Shown here: piece after piece, positions 9,113 through 18,603 of the stretch | Layout: each line of letters opens with the position of its first letter | Position numbering within the stretch: position 1 is the stretch's first letter | Source: Dehalococcoidia bacterium | GTDB taxonomy: Bacteria > Chloroflexota > Dehalococcoidia > Lucifugimonadales > GCA-002694895 | Assembly: GCA_029936815.1 (NCBI GenBank) | Contig: JAPYRX010000006.1 | Location: 1 to 64,000 of the forward strand | Reading direction: 5' to 3' | Length of the DNA: 64,000 nt | The notes under the pieces: generated by a model | The model's input: the letters and a program-made list of their open reading frames with translations, nothing else | Database searches by the model: none | What the model was told of the DNA's origin: nothing | Program-made: the position numbers and the translations under genes

Positions 9113-10273
9113 TTAGCTATTAAAAAATTTACCTATTTGTTCTGAAGCTTTTAATAGAGTTGAGTTATTTTTAGCAAAGCATAATCGAATTAATTTACTA
9201 ATTTTTGATTTTTGTGTGTTTTTATCATAAAAAACTGATATTGGAATACCTGTTACTTTTGCGTTTTTAATTAATTCTAGGCACAATTCTTCAGGACTAA
9301 GATCGGGAAATTTGTTCTCATAATCTATATTTATAAAATAAGTAGCTTCTGGTAGAAAAGTTTTAACATTGTATTTGGTAAGATTATCATAAATGATATC
9401 TCTTTTATTTTGAAATTCGATTTTAAGATCATCATAGTATTCAATTGGTTTTTGATATGCATACGCCATTGCTTGTTGTAAATTGGGTGGTACTGTAAAA
9501 GTTATGTATTGATGCATATTTCCTATTAAGTCTATTAATTCTTTGGATGCAATTACAAAACCTACTTTCCACCCGGTTAATGAAAATGTTTTACCAGCTG
9601 ACCCGATTTTTACTGATTTTTTTTCTAATCCTTTAATTGAGCTTACAGGTAAATGATTTTTGTTATCAAATAGTATGTGCTCGTGAACTTCATCAGAAAT
9701 TACAAACATATTATTTTCATTTATAATTTTAGATATTGCTTCTAATTCAGATAGATTAAATACTTTTCCTAATGGATTCATAGGATTGTTAATAATAATC
9801 AATTTACTATTGTTAGTTATATACTTATTTATTTCTTTATATGTTATTTCCCATTTTGGAGTTAAAAGTGGAATACATATTGGTATTCCTCCTGCTTTTT
9901 CAACTATAGGTTTATACGAATCATAAGCAGGTTCAAATATAATTACTTCATCACCTTTTTGTGTTAATGATAGAATGGAAGAAGCAAGTGCTTCAGTTGC
10001 TCCATTTGTAATTAGTATTTCGGTTTCCCAATTAATTTCTAATTTGTAGTGATTTGCCATGTGTTTTGAAATATTTTTTCGTAATATATCAAGACCTTTC
10101 ATTGGCGGATATTGGTTACTAATCTTTTTTAATGATTCGGCGGCTTTGTTAATTATATCTTGAGGTCCATCTTTGTCAGGAAATCCTTGGCCTAAATTTA
10201 TTGAATTATATTCAATAGATAATTTTGTCATTTTTTCAAATATTGTAGTTTCTTTTTCTTTATTTGTTGTCAT
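9113..10273 (-). CDS. Class I aminotransferase, probable methionine-related (YbdL-like)
   Basis: 386 residues, PLP fold-type I. Signatures: NLGQGFPDKDGP near 27, ITNGATEALASSI near 88, NNPMNPLGKVF near 162, SDEVHEHILF near 192, and the PLP lysine in GSAGKTFSLTGWKVGF near 225. The GQGFPD start is shared with the methionine aminotransferase YbdL and kynurenine/glutamine transaminase K group. A SAM-clan riboswitch and an intrinsic terminator lie directly upstream, which points to methionine metabolism, for example amination of 4-methylthio-2-oxobutanoate in methionine salvage. That specific substrate is inferred. A GAGGAG ribosome site lies just after the terminator. Confidence 0.88.
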   Translation of the reverse strand: MTTNKEKETTIFEKMTKLSIEYNSINLGQGFPDKDGPQDIINKAAESLKKISNQYPPMKGLDILRKNISKHMANHYKLEINWETEILITNGATEALASSILSLTQKGDEVIIFEPAYDSYKPIVEKAGGIPICIPLLTPKWEITYKEINKYITNNSKLIIINNPMNPLGKVFNLSELEAISKIINENNMFVISDEVHEHILFDNKNHLPVSSIKGLEKKSVKIGSAGKTFSLTGWKVGFVIASKELIDLIGNMHQYITFTVPPNLQQAMAYAYQKPIEYYDDLKIEFQNKRDIIYDNLTKYNVKTFLPEATYFINIDYENKFPDLSPEELCLELIKNAKVTGIPISVFYDKNTQKSKISKLIRLCFAKNNSTLLKASEQIGKFFNS

Positions 10274-10284
10274 TTTTTCTCCTC

Positions 10285-10312
10285 AAAAAAAACTCTCCTT
10301 ATAAGGAGAGTT
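10285..10312 (-). terminator. Riboswitch-linked intrinsic terminator
   Basis: A perfect 22-nt palindrome at 10291-10312 (arm AACTCTCCTTA) forms an 11-bp stem in RNA, followed on the minus strand by eight U residues (the A-run at 10285-10292 on the plus strand). It sits between the SAM-clan aptamer and the aminotransferase start. A TTAGGAG segment between aptamer and stem (10331-10337) can pair with the 5' arm (6 of 7) and may act as antiterminator. Confidence 0.85.
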
Positions 10313-10337
10313 CATATCCAATGTTTACCTCCTAAGG

Positions 10338-10424
10338 TCGGTCACGTATGATCTGGGGTACCTTTACACCAAGGTTGCCAGATAGGATCATTGGCCCAGT
10401 CGCCTAGCCTATCATTCAAGACGA
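10338..10424 (-). ncRNA. SAM-I/SAM-IV clan riboswitch aptamer
   Basis: Read on the minus strand, the segment contains the hallmark GACTGGGCC...AATGAT...CTGGCAACC core of the SAM-I clan. P1 can form from TCGTC (10424-10420) and GACCGA (10343-10338, one bulged C). P2a forms from GATAGG and CCTATC, with a GGC/GCC inner stem and a kink-turn-like AATGAT. P3 forms from ACCTT and AAGGT. The hairpin-loop CTGG can pair with the later CCAG as the clan pseudoknot. The GGTACCCCAG segment looks more like SAM-IV or the SAM-I/IV variant than classical SAM-I. A terminator follows, so transcription attenuation at high SAM is the expected mode. Not tested with a covariance model. Confidence 0.8.
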
Positions 10425-10466
10425 TAATTTATTATAATCTAACATACAAATTATAATAAATCTAGA

Positions 10467-11471
10467 TTATACATTTGTAACGTAAGACACCATGTCAGCT
10501 GTCCTGCAGCTATATCCCCATTCATTGTCGTACCAACCTACAACTTTAACCATATTACCTCCAATTACTTCTGTAGTAAGTGAATCGATTATGCAACTTG
10601 ATGAGTTTTGTTTGAAATCTACACTTACTAAAGGTTCTTCAGTGACTTCTAATATATTTTTCAAGTTACTTTGAGATTCTTTAATAAATGCTTTATTAAT
10701 ATCTTCTTTAGTTACTTTTTGATCTAAAGTACAAACCAAATCTACACACGAAACGTATAGAGTAGGAACTCTAAATGCAAGCCCGTTAATTTTACCCTTA
10801 AGTTCAGGTATTATTTCTCCAACAGCTTTTGCAGCTCCTGTTGTTGTTGGAATTATATTCATCCCAGCTGCTCTTGCTCTACGTAAATCTTTATGACCTC
10901 TATCTAAAATCGATTGATCATTGGTAGTAGAATGTATAGTAGACATCAAGCCTGATTTGAATCCAAAATTATCGTTTAATACTTTAACCATCGGCGCAAC
11001 ACAATTTGTAGTGCATGATGCATTAGATAATATATGATGCTTGTCTGCAATATACTTTGATTCATTTACACCTAAAACCATAGTGATGTCATCATTTTTT
11101 GCAGGTGAAGATATTATAACTTTTTTAGCTCCTCTATTAATGTGGCCTATTGTATCTTTAGCTGATTTGAATCTTCCGGAAGATTCAATTACTATTTCTA
11201 CTCCAGATGATTCCCAATCTATTTCATCAGGGTTTGAATGTGAGCTCCATTTTATTTTTTTTCCATTAACAATCAAATTTTCATCATCGTATTTAATATC
11301 ACCATCAAATATTCCATATATACTGTCATATTTTAGTAGATGAGCTTTTGTTTTTGAATTTGAATGATCATTGATAGCAACAATATCAAGTGAAGGGTGG
11401 TATTTTAGAATTGCTTTAAATACGTTTCTTCCTATTCTCCCAAATCCATTTATCCCAACTTTTGTAATCAT
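10467..11471 (-). CDS. gap: Glyceraldehyde-3-phosphate dehydrogenase
   Basis: 334 residues. Oxidises glyceraldehyde-3-phosphate to 1,3-bisphosphoglycerate in glycolysis. N-terminal Rossmann motif GINGFGRIGR at 6-15, catalytic cysteine in SNASCTTNC near 150, the TTGAAKAVG phosphate site near 210, and WYDNEWGYS near 315. Lies 11 bp downstream of eno on the same strand, so the two glycolytic genes probably form an operon. The 193-bp gap after it holds the SAM-clan riboswitch of the next gene. Confidence 0.97.
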   Translation of the reverse strand: MITKVGINGFGRIGRNVFKAILKYHPSLDIVAINDHSNSKTKAHLLKYDSIYGIFDGDIKYDDENLIVNGKKIKWSSHSNPDEIDWESSGVEIVIESSGRFKSAKDTIGHINRGAKKVIISSPAKNDDITMVLGVNESKYIADKHHILSNASCTTNCVAPMVKVLNDNFGFKSGLMSTIHSTTNDQSILDRGHKDLRRARAAGMNIIPTTTGAAKAVGEIIPELKGKINGLAFRVPTLYVSCVDLVCTLDQKVTKEDINKAFIKESQSNLKNILEVTEEPLVSVDFKQNSSSCIIDSLTTEVIGGNMVKVVGWYDNEWGYSCRTADMVSYVTNV

Positions 11472-11482
11472 GTGTCTCTCCT

Positions 11483-12769
11483 TTATAATCTAATTGAATT
11501 TTTTCCAAGATATTTTGTATTTTTATTTATCATTTGAATCTCAGTGATCCGGTTATATTTTGAAGTTCTTTCTGATCTGGATGGAGCTCCTGATTTTATT
11601 TGAGTTGATTTTGTTCCAACAGCAAGATCTGCTATAAAATTATCCTCAGTGTCACCTGATCTATGACTAATAATCGAATTCAGTTGATTATTATGAGCAA
11701 AATTTATAGCATTTAAGGTTTCAGAAACTGTACCAATTTGATTGGGTTTAATTAAAACTGTATTGGATGAATTTAGGTCTATTGATTTTTGGATTTTATT
11801 TACAGATGTTACAAGTAAATCATCTCCTACAATTTGTATTTTAGAGCCTAATTTATTATTGATTTTGGTCCAATATTCCCAATCATCCTGATCAAATGGA
11901 TCTTCAATACTTATTATGGGATAATTATCAACTAAATATGAATAAAAACTTAGAAGATTATCTGCTGAAATATAGTTTTCTTTTGAATTAGGCAAGCTTA
12001 TTTTGTATTTTTCATTAGAAATCAATTCTGATGCTGCAACATCAAGGCCGATAAAAACTTCTTTTCCTGCTAAATATCCTGCTTTTTCAATACAATGCAT
12101 AATTAATTTTAGTGGGTCTTCATTATTGTGGTATGGTGATATAAAGCCTCCTTCATCTCCAACACTTGTAGATTTCCCTTTTGATTCAAGAAATGATTTT
12201 AAAGTCCAATAAATTTTCACACAACAATTAATTGCCTCTGAATAATTTTCAAATCCTAAAGGAATAATCATATATTCTTGAATATCGCTAGATAGAGTTG
12301 CATGTTTTCCTCCATTTAATATATTCATCATTGGAACTGGTATATTATATGCAGAAATCTCAGGATCAAATATTTCATAAAGCTCAATATTTTCTGATAA
12401 AGCTAATGCTTTGCTAAATGACATTGATAATGATAATAAAGTATTTGCTCCGAAATTAGATTTGTTAGGAGAATTATCTAAAGAAATTAATAATTCGTCG
12501 AATTGGGCTATTGATTCAAATTCTGATTTTATCATTTGTGGTTTCAATTTATTTTCTATAATATCAATATTGGTAAGTACGCCTTTCCCGTTGAAATAAT
12601 TTTTGTTTCCATCTCTTATTTCAACAGATTCATATTTTCCAGTACTTGCTCCTGAAGGTACAGTTGCAATTCCTGTGAATTTGTTATCTAGAGTTAGGAA
12701 TGCTCTGATAGTAGGAGTTCCTCTGGAATCTAAAACTTGAATTGAATTAATATCAGTTATTTTTGGCAT
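11483..12769 (-). CDS. eno: Enolase
   Basis: 428 residues. Converts 2-phosphoglycerate to phosphoenolpyruvate. Family blocks: VLDSRGTPT near 10, PSGASTGKYE near 38, GDEGGFIS near 203 (catalytic Glu), the SIEDPFDQDDWEYW metal site near 285, VGDDLLVTS near 312, and SHRSGDTEDNFIADLAVG near 366. Some blocks are more divergent than in most bacteria but the active-site residues are kept. First gene of an eno-gap operon; divergent from thrS. Confidence 0.96.
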   Translation of the reverse strand: MPKITDINSIQVLDSRGTPTIRAFLTLDNKFTGIATVPSGASTGKYESVEIRDGNKNYFNGKGVLTNIDIIENKLKPQMIKSEFESIAQFDELLISLDNSPNKSNFGANTLLSLSMSFSKALALSENIELYEIFDPEISAYNIPVPMMNILNGGKHATLSSDIQEYMIIPLGFENYSEAINCCVKIYWTLKSFLESKGKSTSVGDEGGFISPYHNNEDPLKLIMHCIEKAGYLAGKEVFIGLDVAASELISNEKYKISLPNSKENYISADNLLSFYSYLVDNYPIISIEDPFDQDDWEYWTKINNKLGSKIQIVGDDLLVTSVNKIQKSIDLNSSNTVLIKPNQIGTVSETLNAINFAHNNQLNSIISHRSGDTEDNFIADLAVGTKSTQIKSGAPSRSERTSKYNRITEIQMINKNTKYLGKNSIRL

Positions 12770-12821
12770 ATCATATAATTTCTTTTACAAAAATTTACTC
12801 GTCAATAATTAAGATTTATTA

Positions 12822-12858
12822 TACTTTATTATATGAGAATACTTTATTATATGAGAGT
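12822..12858. repeat. Short tandem duplication in the eno/thrS divergent promoter region
   Basis: Two adjacent copies of an AT-rich unit of about 17-18 bases, each containing ACTTTATTATATGAGA, lie in the 148-bp gap between the divergent eno and thrS genes. Each copy carries TATTAT/TATATG, which could serve as a -10 element, so the duplication may double a promoter or operator. No factor is recognised. Confidence 0.6.
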
Positions 12859-12917
12859 TTAATTTAACTTATTCTTGATATATCATATATATACTATTAA
12901 AAAAATCATATATTGAA

Positions 12918-14636
12918 ATGACTGATAAACAAGAATTGATAGATAAAATAAGACATTCTGCTGCGCACTTACTTGCTGAAGCAGTATTGAAAAAATACCC
13001 TGAAGCTAAACTAACTATTGGGCCAGCCATCGCTGATGGCTTTTACTACGACTTTGATATTGATATAACTTTTTTGCCAGAAGATCTGATTGTTTTTGAA
13101 AGAGAAATGAAAAGATCAATTAAAAGAAACACAAAATTCAAAGGAAAGATACTTTCTAAAAAAGATGCATTAAGTATTTATAAGGATAATAGTTATAAAA
13201 CTGAGTTGATAAATTCCATGCCTGAAAATGAGGTTATTACTGAATACAGTCATTCCAACGGAAATTTTGTAGATTTGTGTAAAGGTGGTCATGTAGATCA
13301 AACTGGTGAAATAAAAGCTGTGAAACTATTATCTATTGCGGGTGCTTATTGGAGAGGAGACGAAAATAATAAAATGCTTCAACGTATTTATGGCACAGCA
13401 TTTGAAAGCAAAGAAGAATTAGACAATCATATTTTACTACTTGAAGAAGCAGCAAAAAGAGATCATAGAAAATTAGGTACAGAATTAGATCTTTTTTCTA
13501 TTTCCCCCGATGTTGGATCAGGGATGATAATTTGGCATCCTAAGGGAGCATTTATAAGAAATAAAATCGAAGAATACTGGAAAGAAGAACATATAAAAGA
13601 TGATTATGATTTAATATTCACCCCACACATAGGGAAAGCAGATCTTTGGAAAAAAAGTGGACACCTGGATAACTATAGCGAAAGTATGTTTCCAAGTTTA
13701 GAAATGGATAATAACGATTATTATTTAAAACCGATGAACTGTCCTTTTCATATTTCTTATTATAAAAACAGCTTAAGAAGTTATAGAGACTTACCAATGA
13801 GAATAGGTGAATTAGGCACTGTTTACAGATACGAAAAGCAAGGTGTTTTACATGGATTGTTAAGAGTTAGAGGATTTACACAAGATGATGCTCATATTTT
13901 TTGTATGCCTGATCAAGTTGTTGATGAATTTAATAAAATTTTAGATTTAACTTTTAAAATATATGATAAATTTGAATTTAAAAATTTTAAAATAACGTTA
14001 TCTACAAAACCTGAAAAATATGTTGGAGAAGATAAAGATTGGGAATTTGCTGAAAATATTTTAGAGAATATTTTAAATGAAAGAGATTTGGAGTATGAGA
14101 TAGATGGAGGAGGAGGAGCTTTTTACGGACCTAAGATTGATATTCACATAGAAGATGCTATAGGAAGATTGTGGCAGTGTACTACAGTTCAATTTGATTT
14201 TAATTTGCCAGAAAGATTTGGATTGAAATATATTTCGAACGAAGGAAATGAAGTCAAACCAATTATGATTCATAGAGCTTTATTAGGATCTGTTGAACGA
14301 TTTTTTGGAGTTCTAGTTGAACACTTTGCAGGATCCTTCCCACTTTGGTTAGCACCCGTACAAGTAATGATGATTCCAATTGCAGATAGACATATTGATT
14401 ATTGTAATGATATCTCTAAAGAATTAAAAAGAAACGATATTCGTTCTAAAGTGGACGATTCTTCAGATAGAATGAATGCGAAAATCAGAAATGCTCAAAC
14501 GCAAAAAATACCATACATGATTATTATTGGTGACAATGAAATTGATACCAATTCCCTTTCGGTAAGATCAAGATCTGGAGAGAATATAAATAACGTAAAG
14601 ATTGAACAATTTCTAAAGACTTTGAATAATGAATGA
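12918..14636 (+). CDS. thrS: Threonyl-tRNA synthetase lacking the TGS domain
   Basis: 572 residues, against about 640 for the E. coli enzyme. Charges tRNA-Thr. The protein begins almost directly at the editing domain (HSAAHLLAEA at 13-22 and CKGGH near 121, the editing-site residues). The class II catalytic core follows: MNCPFHI near 274, the RYEKQGVLHGLLRVRGFTQDDAHIFC motif-2 region near 307, IHRALLGSVERFFG motif 3 near 452, and an anticodon-binding domain to the end. The roughly 60-residue N-terminal TGS domain is missing. No upstream in-frame extension is evident, so this is a natural short form as in some other bacteria. Overlaps ctaA by 8 bp. Confidence 0.95.
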   Translation: MTDKQELIDKIRHSAAHLLAEAVLKKYPEAKLTIGPAIADGFYYDFDIDITFLPEDLIVFEREMKRSIKRNTKFKGKILSKKDALSIYKDNSYKTELINSMPENEVITEYSHSNGNFVDLCKGGHVDQTGEIKAVKLLSIAGAYWRGDENNKMLQRIYGTAFESKEELDNHILLLEEAAKRDHRKLGTELDLFSISPDVGSGMIIWHPKGAFIRNKIEEYWKEEHIKDDYDLIFTPHIGKADLWKKSGHLDNYSESMFPSLEMDNNDYYLKPMNCPFHISYYKNSLRSYRDLPMRIGELGTVYRYEKQGVLHGLLRVRGFTQDDAHIFCMPDQVVDEFNKILDLTFKIYDKFEFKNFKITLSTKPEKYVGEDKDWEFAENILENILNERDLEYEIDGGGGAFYGPKIDIHIEDAIGRLWQCTTVQFDFNLPERFGLKYISNEGNEVKPIMIHRALLGSVERFFGVLVEHFAGSFPLWLAPVQVMMIPIADRHIDYCNDISKELKRNDIRSKVDDSSDRMNAKIRNAQTQKIPYMIIIGDNEIDTNSLSVRSRSGENINNVKIEQFLKTLNNE

Positions 14637-15555
14637 TTTCTTGAAAATTAATAAGGTTAACATACTATCTTATTTGTCTCTTTTAGGAATTTTCATGGTT
14701 CTTTTTCAAATAACTTTGGGAGGTGTAGTTAGAGTCACGGAATCAGGGCTTGGATGCCCGGATTGGCCATTGTGTGACGGAGAAATCATCCCTGATTTAG
14801 ATTATCACACGGCTATTGAATGGGGGCACAGAGTTTCAGGATCATCTATTGGTATCATCATATTAGTGATTAATTTTTTTTCTTTAAAATTTTTCGGATC
14901 AAAATCTAGAGAATCTATTTTAGGACTTTTTTTATTACTATTAGTGTTAATAGAAGGTGTTTTAGGAGGAATTACTGTTTTAACAGAACTTGTATGGTGG
15001 ATCCGATTAATACATTTAGGAGTTTCATTTGTAATTTTATTTGAATTTGCATATCTTTATGCAATTTCAAAACCAGGATTATCGAAAAATTCATTTAGTA
15101 AAAAATTAAAACCTTTTCATGAAAAGATGTTGTTTTTACTTTTACCTAGTGTTTTTATTCTTATGTTATACGGATCTACTATTGTCGGACTTGGAGCAAA
15201 TTCGTCATGCATGTCATGGCCTGATTGTATGGGGCAGTGGATCACATTTAAAGAAAAATCTTATTTCATACACATGATTCATAGATATTTGGCTGTTATC
15301 ATTGGTCTTTTAATATTATATTCAGCACATATTGTTGGTAGATTTTCATCTAAAAATACTTTTGTTAAGTTAATATCCCGTTCTCTCAGCTTTATGTTTG
15401 TATTTCAAATTATATTTAGTATCTTATTAGTTACCGCTGGTTTCACTAATTTATTAAGAGTAATACACTTAACTTTTGCAGCTACTATTTGGATTTTTTC
15501 TTCTTGGTTATTTATAGAATATCGTTTGTATACTCAATCTACACTAATAAAATAG
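14629..15555 (+). CDS. ctaA: Heme A synthase (COX15/CtaA family)
   Basis: 308 residues with about eight membrane helices. Oxidises heme O to heme A for the cytochrome c oxidase encoded next door. Conserved GGVVRVTESGLGCPDWPLCDG near 27-47, EWGHRVSG near 64 (heme-ligand His), SSCMSWPDCMG near 191, and MIHRYLAVIIG near 212. Overlaps thrS by 8 bp, and 120 bp separate it from ctaC. The partner heme O synthase (ctaB) is not in the window. Confidence 0.93.
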   Translation: MNDFLKINKVNILSYLSLLGIFMVLFQITLGGVVRVTESGLGCPDWPLCDGEIIPDLDYHTAIEWGHRVSGSSIGIIILVINFFSLKFFGSKSRESILGLFLLLLVLIEGVLGGITVLTELVWWIRLIHLGVSFVILFEFAYLYAISKPGLSKNSFSKKLKPFHEKMLFLLLPSVFILMLYGSTIVGLGANSSCMSWPDCMGQWITFKEKSYFIHMIHRYLAVIIGLLILYSAHIVGRFSSKNTFVKLISRSLSFMFVFQIIFSILLVTAGFTNLLRVIHLTFAATIWIFSSWLFIEYRLYTQSTLIK

Positions 15556-15675
15556 ATTTAAAAATGTTGATTCATAATCACCTTTTTACTGTATTTGTCA
15601 TGTAAAGCTATAGACTATGTATACTGTAGTTGATAAAATTTGTCTAATGTGAATTATATAACTAAGTGGTAAAAA

Positions 15676-16716
15676 TTGATTAATTCAATGAAGAAAATTA
15701 TATCTCTATCAATAGTTTTTTTACTTATTGTCTCTTGTGGTAAAGATTTACCAATGTCCACGTTTGATACATATGGACCAATTGCAGAAGAGCAGGCATT
15801 TATTTTTTCTATTATCTTTTGGGCAGGAATGGTTGTATTAGTTGCAGTAGAAGCAGCTATTATTTACGTTTATTTTAAATATAGAAGAAGGAAAAATTCT
15901 AATAGAAAAGCTGCTCAATTCCATGGCAACACTAAACTTGAAATTTTATGGACAATATTACCGGTAGTATTTTTAGCTATTGTTTCTGTTCCGGCACTTT
16001 CGGCTATATGGAATTTTGCCACAATGCCTGAAAACCCAGCTGTTGTAGTGAATGTTAAGGGACATCAGTATTGGTTTGAATTTCAGTACCCAGATTTACA
16101 TGTTGTCACTGCTAATGAGTTGCATATACCAGTTGGTAAACAAGTATTGATCAATCTTGATTCTAATAATGTATTACACAGCTTCTGGATTCCTAAAATT
16201 GCTGGAAAAACAGATATAATTCCTAATCAAACAAATCAGATGTGGATTCAAGCAGACCATACTGGATTATATTATGGTCAATGTGCGGAGTTTTGCGGAG
16301 AATCTCATGCATTAATGAGATTTAGAGTAATAGTAGATACGGATGAAGATTTTGCTGCCTGGATAGATCATCAAAAAACTGAAGCTTATGTGCCTAATGA
16401 TCCCTTAGAAAAAGAGGGATATACTATATTTATGTCTCCCAAGGCAGGTTGCGGAGGATGTCATATGATACATGGATCTAAGAAAGCAAAGGGTAGAATA
16501 GGGCCTAATTTAACTCATGTGGGTTCAAGGCAGCACCTTGCAGCAGGAATTATGGAAAATACTCAAGACAATTTAAGACAATGGATAAAAGATCCAGGTA
16601 AAATAAAACCAGGGAATATCATGGCATCTCAGGGAGCAGTATATATGGATCCAAATAAAGCTTTAACTGATTCTGAAGTTATTGCATTAGCATCATATTT
16701 ACAATCGTTGAAATAA
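15676..16716 (+). CDS. ctaC: Cytochrome c oxidase subunit II with fused cytochrome c domain
   Basis: 346 residues. Lipoprotein-type signal with cysteine in LLIVSCG near residue 21, two membrane helices (about 38-62 and 90-112), then the CuA domain: VLHSFWIP and CAEFCGESHALMRF near 200 supply the copper ligands. A cytochrome c domain with CGGCH near 259 and a late methionine (NIMAS) completes the caa3-type layout. The first possible start is TTG at 15676, but ATG at 15688 gives a more typical signal peptide (MKKIIS) and may be the real one. Heads the ctaC-D-E-F-G-SCO1 cluster. Confidence 0.96.
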   Translation: MINSMKKIISLSIVFLLIVSCGKDLPMSTFDTYGPIAEEQAFIFSIIFWAGMVVLVAVEAAIIYVYFKYRRRKNSNRKAAQFHGNTKLEILWTILPVVFLAIVSVPALSAIWNFATMPENPAVVVNVKGHQYWFEFQYPDLHVVTANELHIPVGKQVLINLDSNNVLHSFWIPKIAGKTDIIPNQTNQMWIQADHTGLYYGQCAEFCGESHALMRFRVIVDTDEDFAAWIDHQKTEAYVPNDPLEKEGYTIFMSPKAGCGGCHMIHGSKKAKGRIGPNLTHVGSRQHLAAGIMENTQDNLRQWIKDPGKIKPGNIMASQGAVYMDPNKALTDSEVIALASYLQSLK

Positions 16717-16736
16717 AATGACTAGGAGAATCTGAA

Positions 16737-18575
16737 ATGACAACAATTCCATTAAAACTGCCTTTTAAAATAAACTTATCTAGACCAGTTAATCCAACAG
16801 GTATTTGGGATTGGATAACAACAACTGATCATAAAAAAATAGGCGTATTGTACGGAGTCACTGCGTTTCTTATGTTTATTACCGGTGGCATCGAAGCACT
16901 TTTGATAAGAACACAATTGGCTGGTCCAGAAATGAAAATTATAGCACCAGAAGTCTATAACCAGTTGTTTACTATGCATGCTACAACTATGATATTTTTA
17001 GGAGTTATGCCACTCTCTGCTGCTTTTTTCAATTATATTATTCCTCTTCAAATCGGTGCAAGAGACGTCGCTTTTCCCAGATTGAATGCTTTTAGTTATT
17101 GGACGTTTTTATTTGGAGCACTAATTATGAAATCGAGTTGGTTTCTAGGAGGATCGCCTAATGCTGGATGGTTTGGGTATGCTCCAATTACAACAACAAC
17201 ATTTAATGCTGGGCACGGAATTGATTTTTGGGTAGTCGGGCTACAGGTTCTTGGAGTTGCGTCATTGGCTGCTTCATTTAACTTTATTGTAACAATAATA
17301 AATATGAGGGCACCTGGAATGTCATTTATGAGACTCCCTCTGTTTACTTGGATGACATTTATTACTGCAATATTATTAGTTTTAGCCTTCCCTGTTATTA
17401 CAGTGGCATTAATAGAACTCATGCTAGACAGAACATTTGATTTTAATTTTTTCAATACTAGTGCAGGCGCTAATCCATTATTGTGGCAACATCTGTTTTG
17501 GATATTTGGTCATCCTGAAGTTTATATTTTGATTTTACCTGCAATGGGCATAGTATCAGAGATATTGCCAACGTTTTCTAAAAAACCAATTTTTGGTTAT
17601 GCTGCAATGGTTTTAGCAGCAGCATTTATAGCATTTATGGGCTGGTTGGTATGGAGCCATCATATGTTCACCACGGGACTTGGACCGATTGCTAATAGCG
17701 TATTTACAATAACCACAATGTTGATTGCAGTCCCTACTGGGGTCAAGATGTTTAATTGGATTGGAACTATGTGGGGTGGAAATATTGAATTTAATACCCC
17801 AACTCTATTTTCAGTTGGATTTTTATCAATGTTCCTTATTGGTGGAATCAGTGGAGTTATGCACTCTTTTTCTGCCTCAGATTATCAACAACAAGATACT
17901 TATTTTATAGTTGCGCACTTACATTATGTATTATTTGGTGGAGCAATATTTGGGATCTTTGGAGGAATATATTATTGGTTCCCTAAAATCACCGGTAGAA
18001 TGTATGATGAAAAGATGGGTAAATTAAATTTTTGGCTAATGTTTATTGGACAAAATTTAACTTTTTTCCCTATGCATTTTATTGGTATGCAAGGAATGCC
18101 AAGAAGAATTTTCACATACGATGCTAATATGGGATGGGCTTTCTGGAATGGAGTTGAAACGTTTTCAGCTTATGTTATTGCTTTTGGAGTTTTGTTCTTT
18201 ATGATTAATATGCTTAAGAGTTGGGGGAATGGCCCAAAAGCTGGTGATGATCCTTGGGATGGACGTACTTTAGAATGGTCAATTTCTTCACCACCACCTG
18301 TTTATAATTTCTTAGATGTTCCTAAAGTTGAGGCTTTAGATGATTTTTGGGTCAAGAAACAAAAAGGAATAACTAAGATAAAATCTAAAACTAAACCAAA
18401 AGATATACATTTACCCCAAGCATCTTATTGGCCAATGCTAGTAGCGTTAGGACTGACAATTGCGGCTTATGGTATTATTTATAATTTGGTAGTATGTGGA
18501 CTAGGCATAGCAATGGTATTGATTACAGTATGCGCGTGGTCCTTTGAGCCAGTTAATGAACCTGATGCACATTAA
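16737..18575 (+). CDS. ctaD: Cytochrome c oxidase subunit I (A-type heme-copper oxidase)
   Basis: 612 residues, at least 12 membrane helices plus a C-terminal extension with two more predicted helices, as in caa3-type CtaD. Reduces O2 at the heme a3-CuB site while pumping protons. Seen: FTMHATTMIF (heme ligand His), WQHLFWIFGHPEVYILILPA with the His-Tyr crosslink and K-channel Glu, HHMFTTGL (CuB histidines), and HLHYVLFGGA (heme ligand histidines). ARDVAFPRLNAFSYW supplies the D-channel entry region. Preceded by an AGGAGA ribosome site. Confidence 0.98.
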   Translation: MTTIPLKLPFKINLSRPVNPTGIWDWITTTDHKKIGVLYGVTAFLMFITGGIEALLIRTQLAGPEMKIIAPEVYNQLFTMHATTMIFLGVMPLSAAFFNYIIPLQIGARDVAFPRLNAFSYWTFLFGALIMKSSWFLGGSPNAGWFGYAPITTTTFNAGHGIDFWVVGLQVLGVASLAASFNFIVTIINMRAPGMSFMRLPLFTWMTFITAILLVLAFPVITVALIELMLDRTFDFNFFNTSAGANPLLWQHLFWIFGHPEVYILILPAMGIVSEILPTFSKKPIFGYAAMVLAAAFIAFMGWLVWSHHMFTTGLGPIANSVFTITTMLIAVPTGVKMFNWIGTMWGGNIEFNTPTLFSVGFLSMFLIGGISGVMHSFSASDYQQQDTYFIVAHLHYVLFGGAIFGIFGGIYYWFPKITGRMYDEKMGKLNFWLMFIGQNLTFFPMHFIGMQGMPRRIFTYDANMGWAFWNGVETFSAYVIAFGVLFFMINMLKSWGNGPKAGDDPWDGRTLEWSISSPPPVYNFLDVPKVEALDDFWVKKQKGITKIKSKTKPKDIHLPQASYWPMLVALGLTIAAYGIIYNLVVCGLGIAMVLITVCAWSFEPVNEPDAH

Positions 18576-18603
18576 AATATTTATGATGGAGAATAATTAA
18601 AAA

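Noticed and set aside
10285..10440. 4.5S/6S RNA or T-box for the structured leader
   Set aside because: No SRP GGAAG motif and no T-box sequence. The GGCAACC core fits the SAM clan far better.
17096..17455. 119-codon minus-strand ORF inside ctaD
   Set aside because: Antisense shadow of conserved membrane helices of subunit I.
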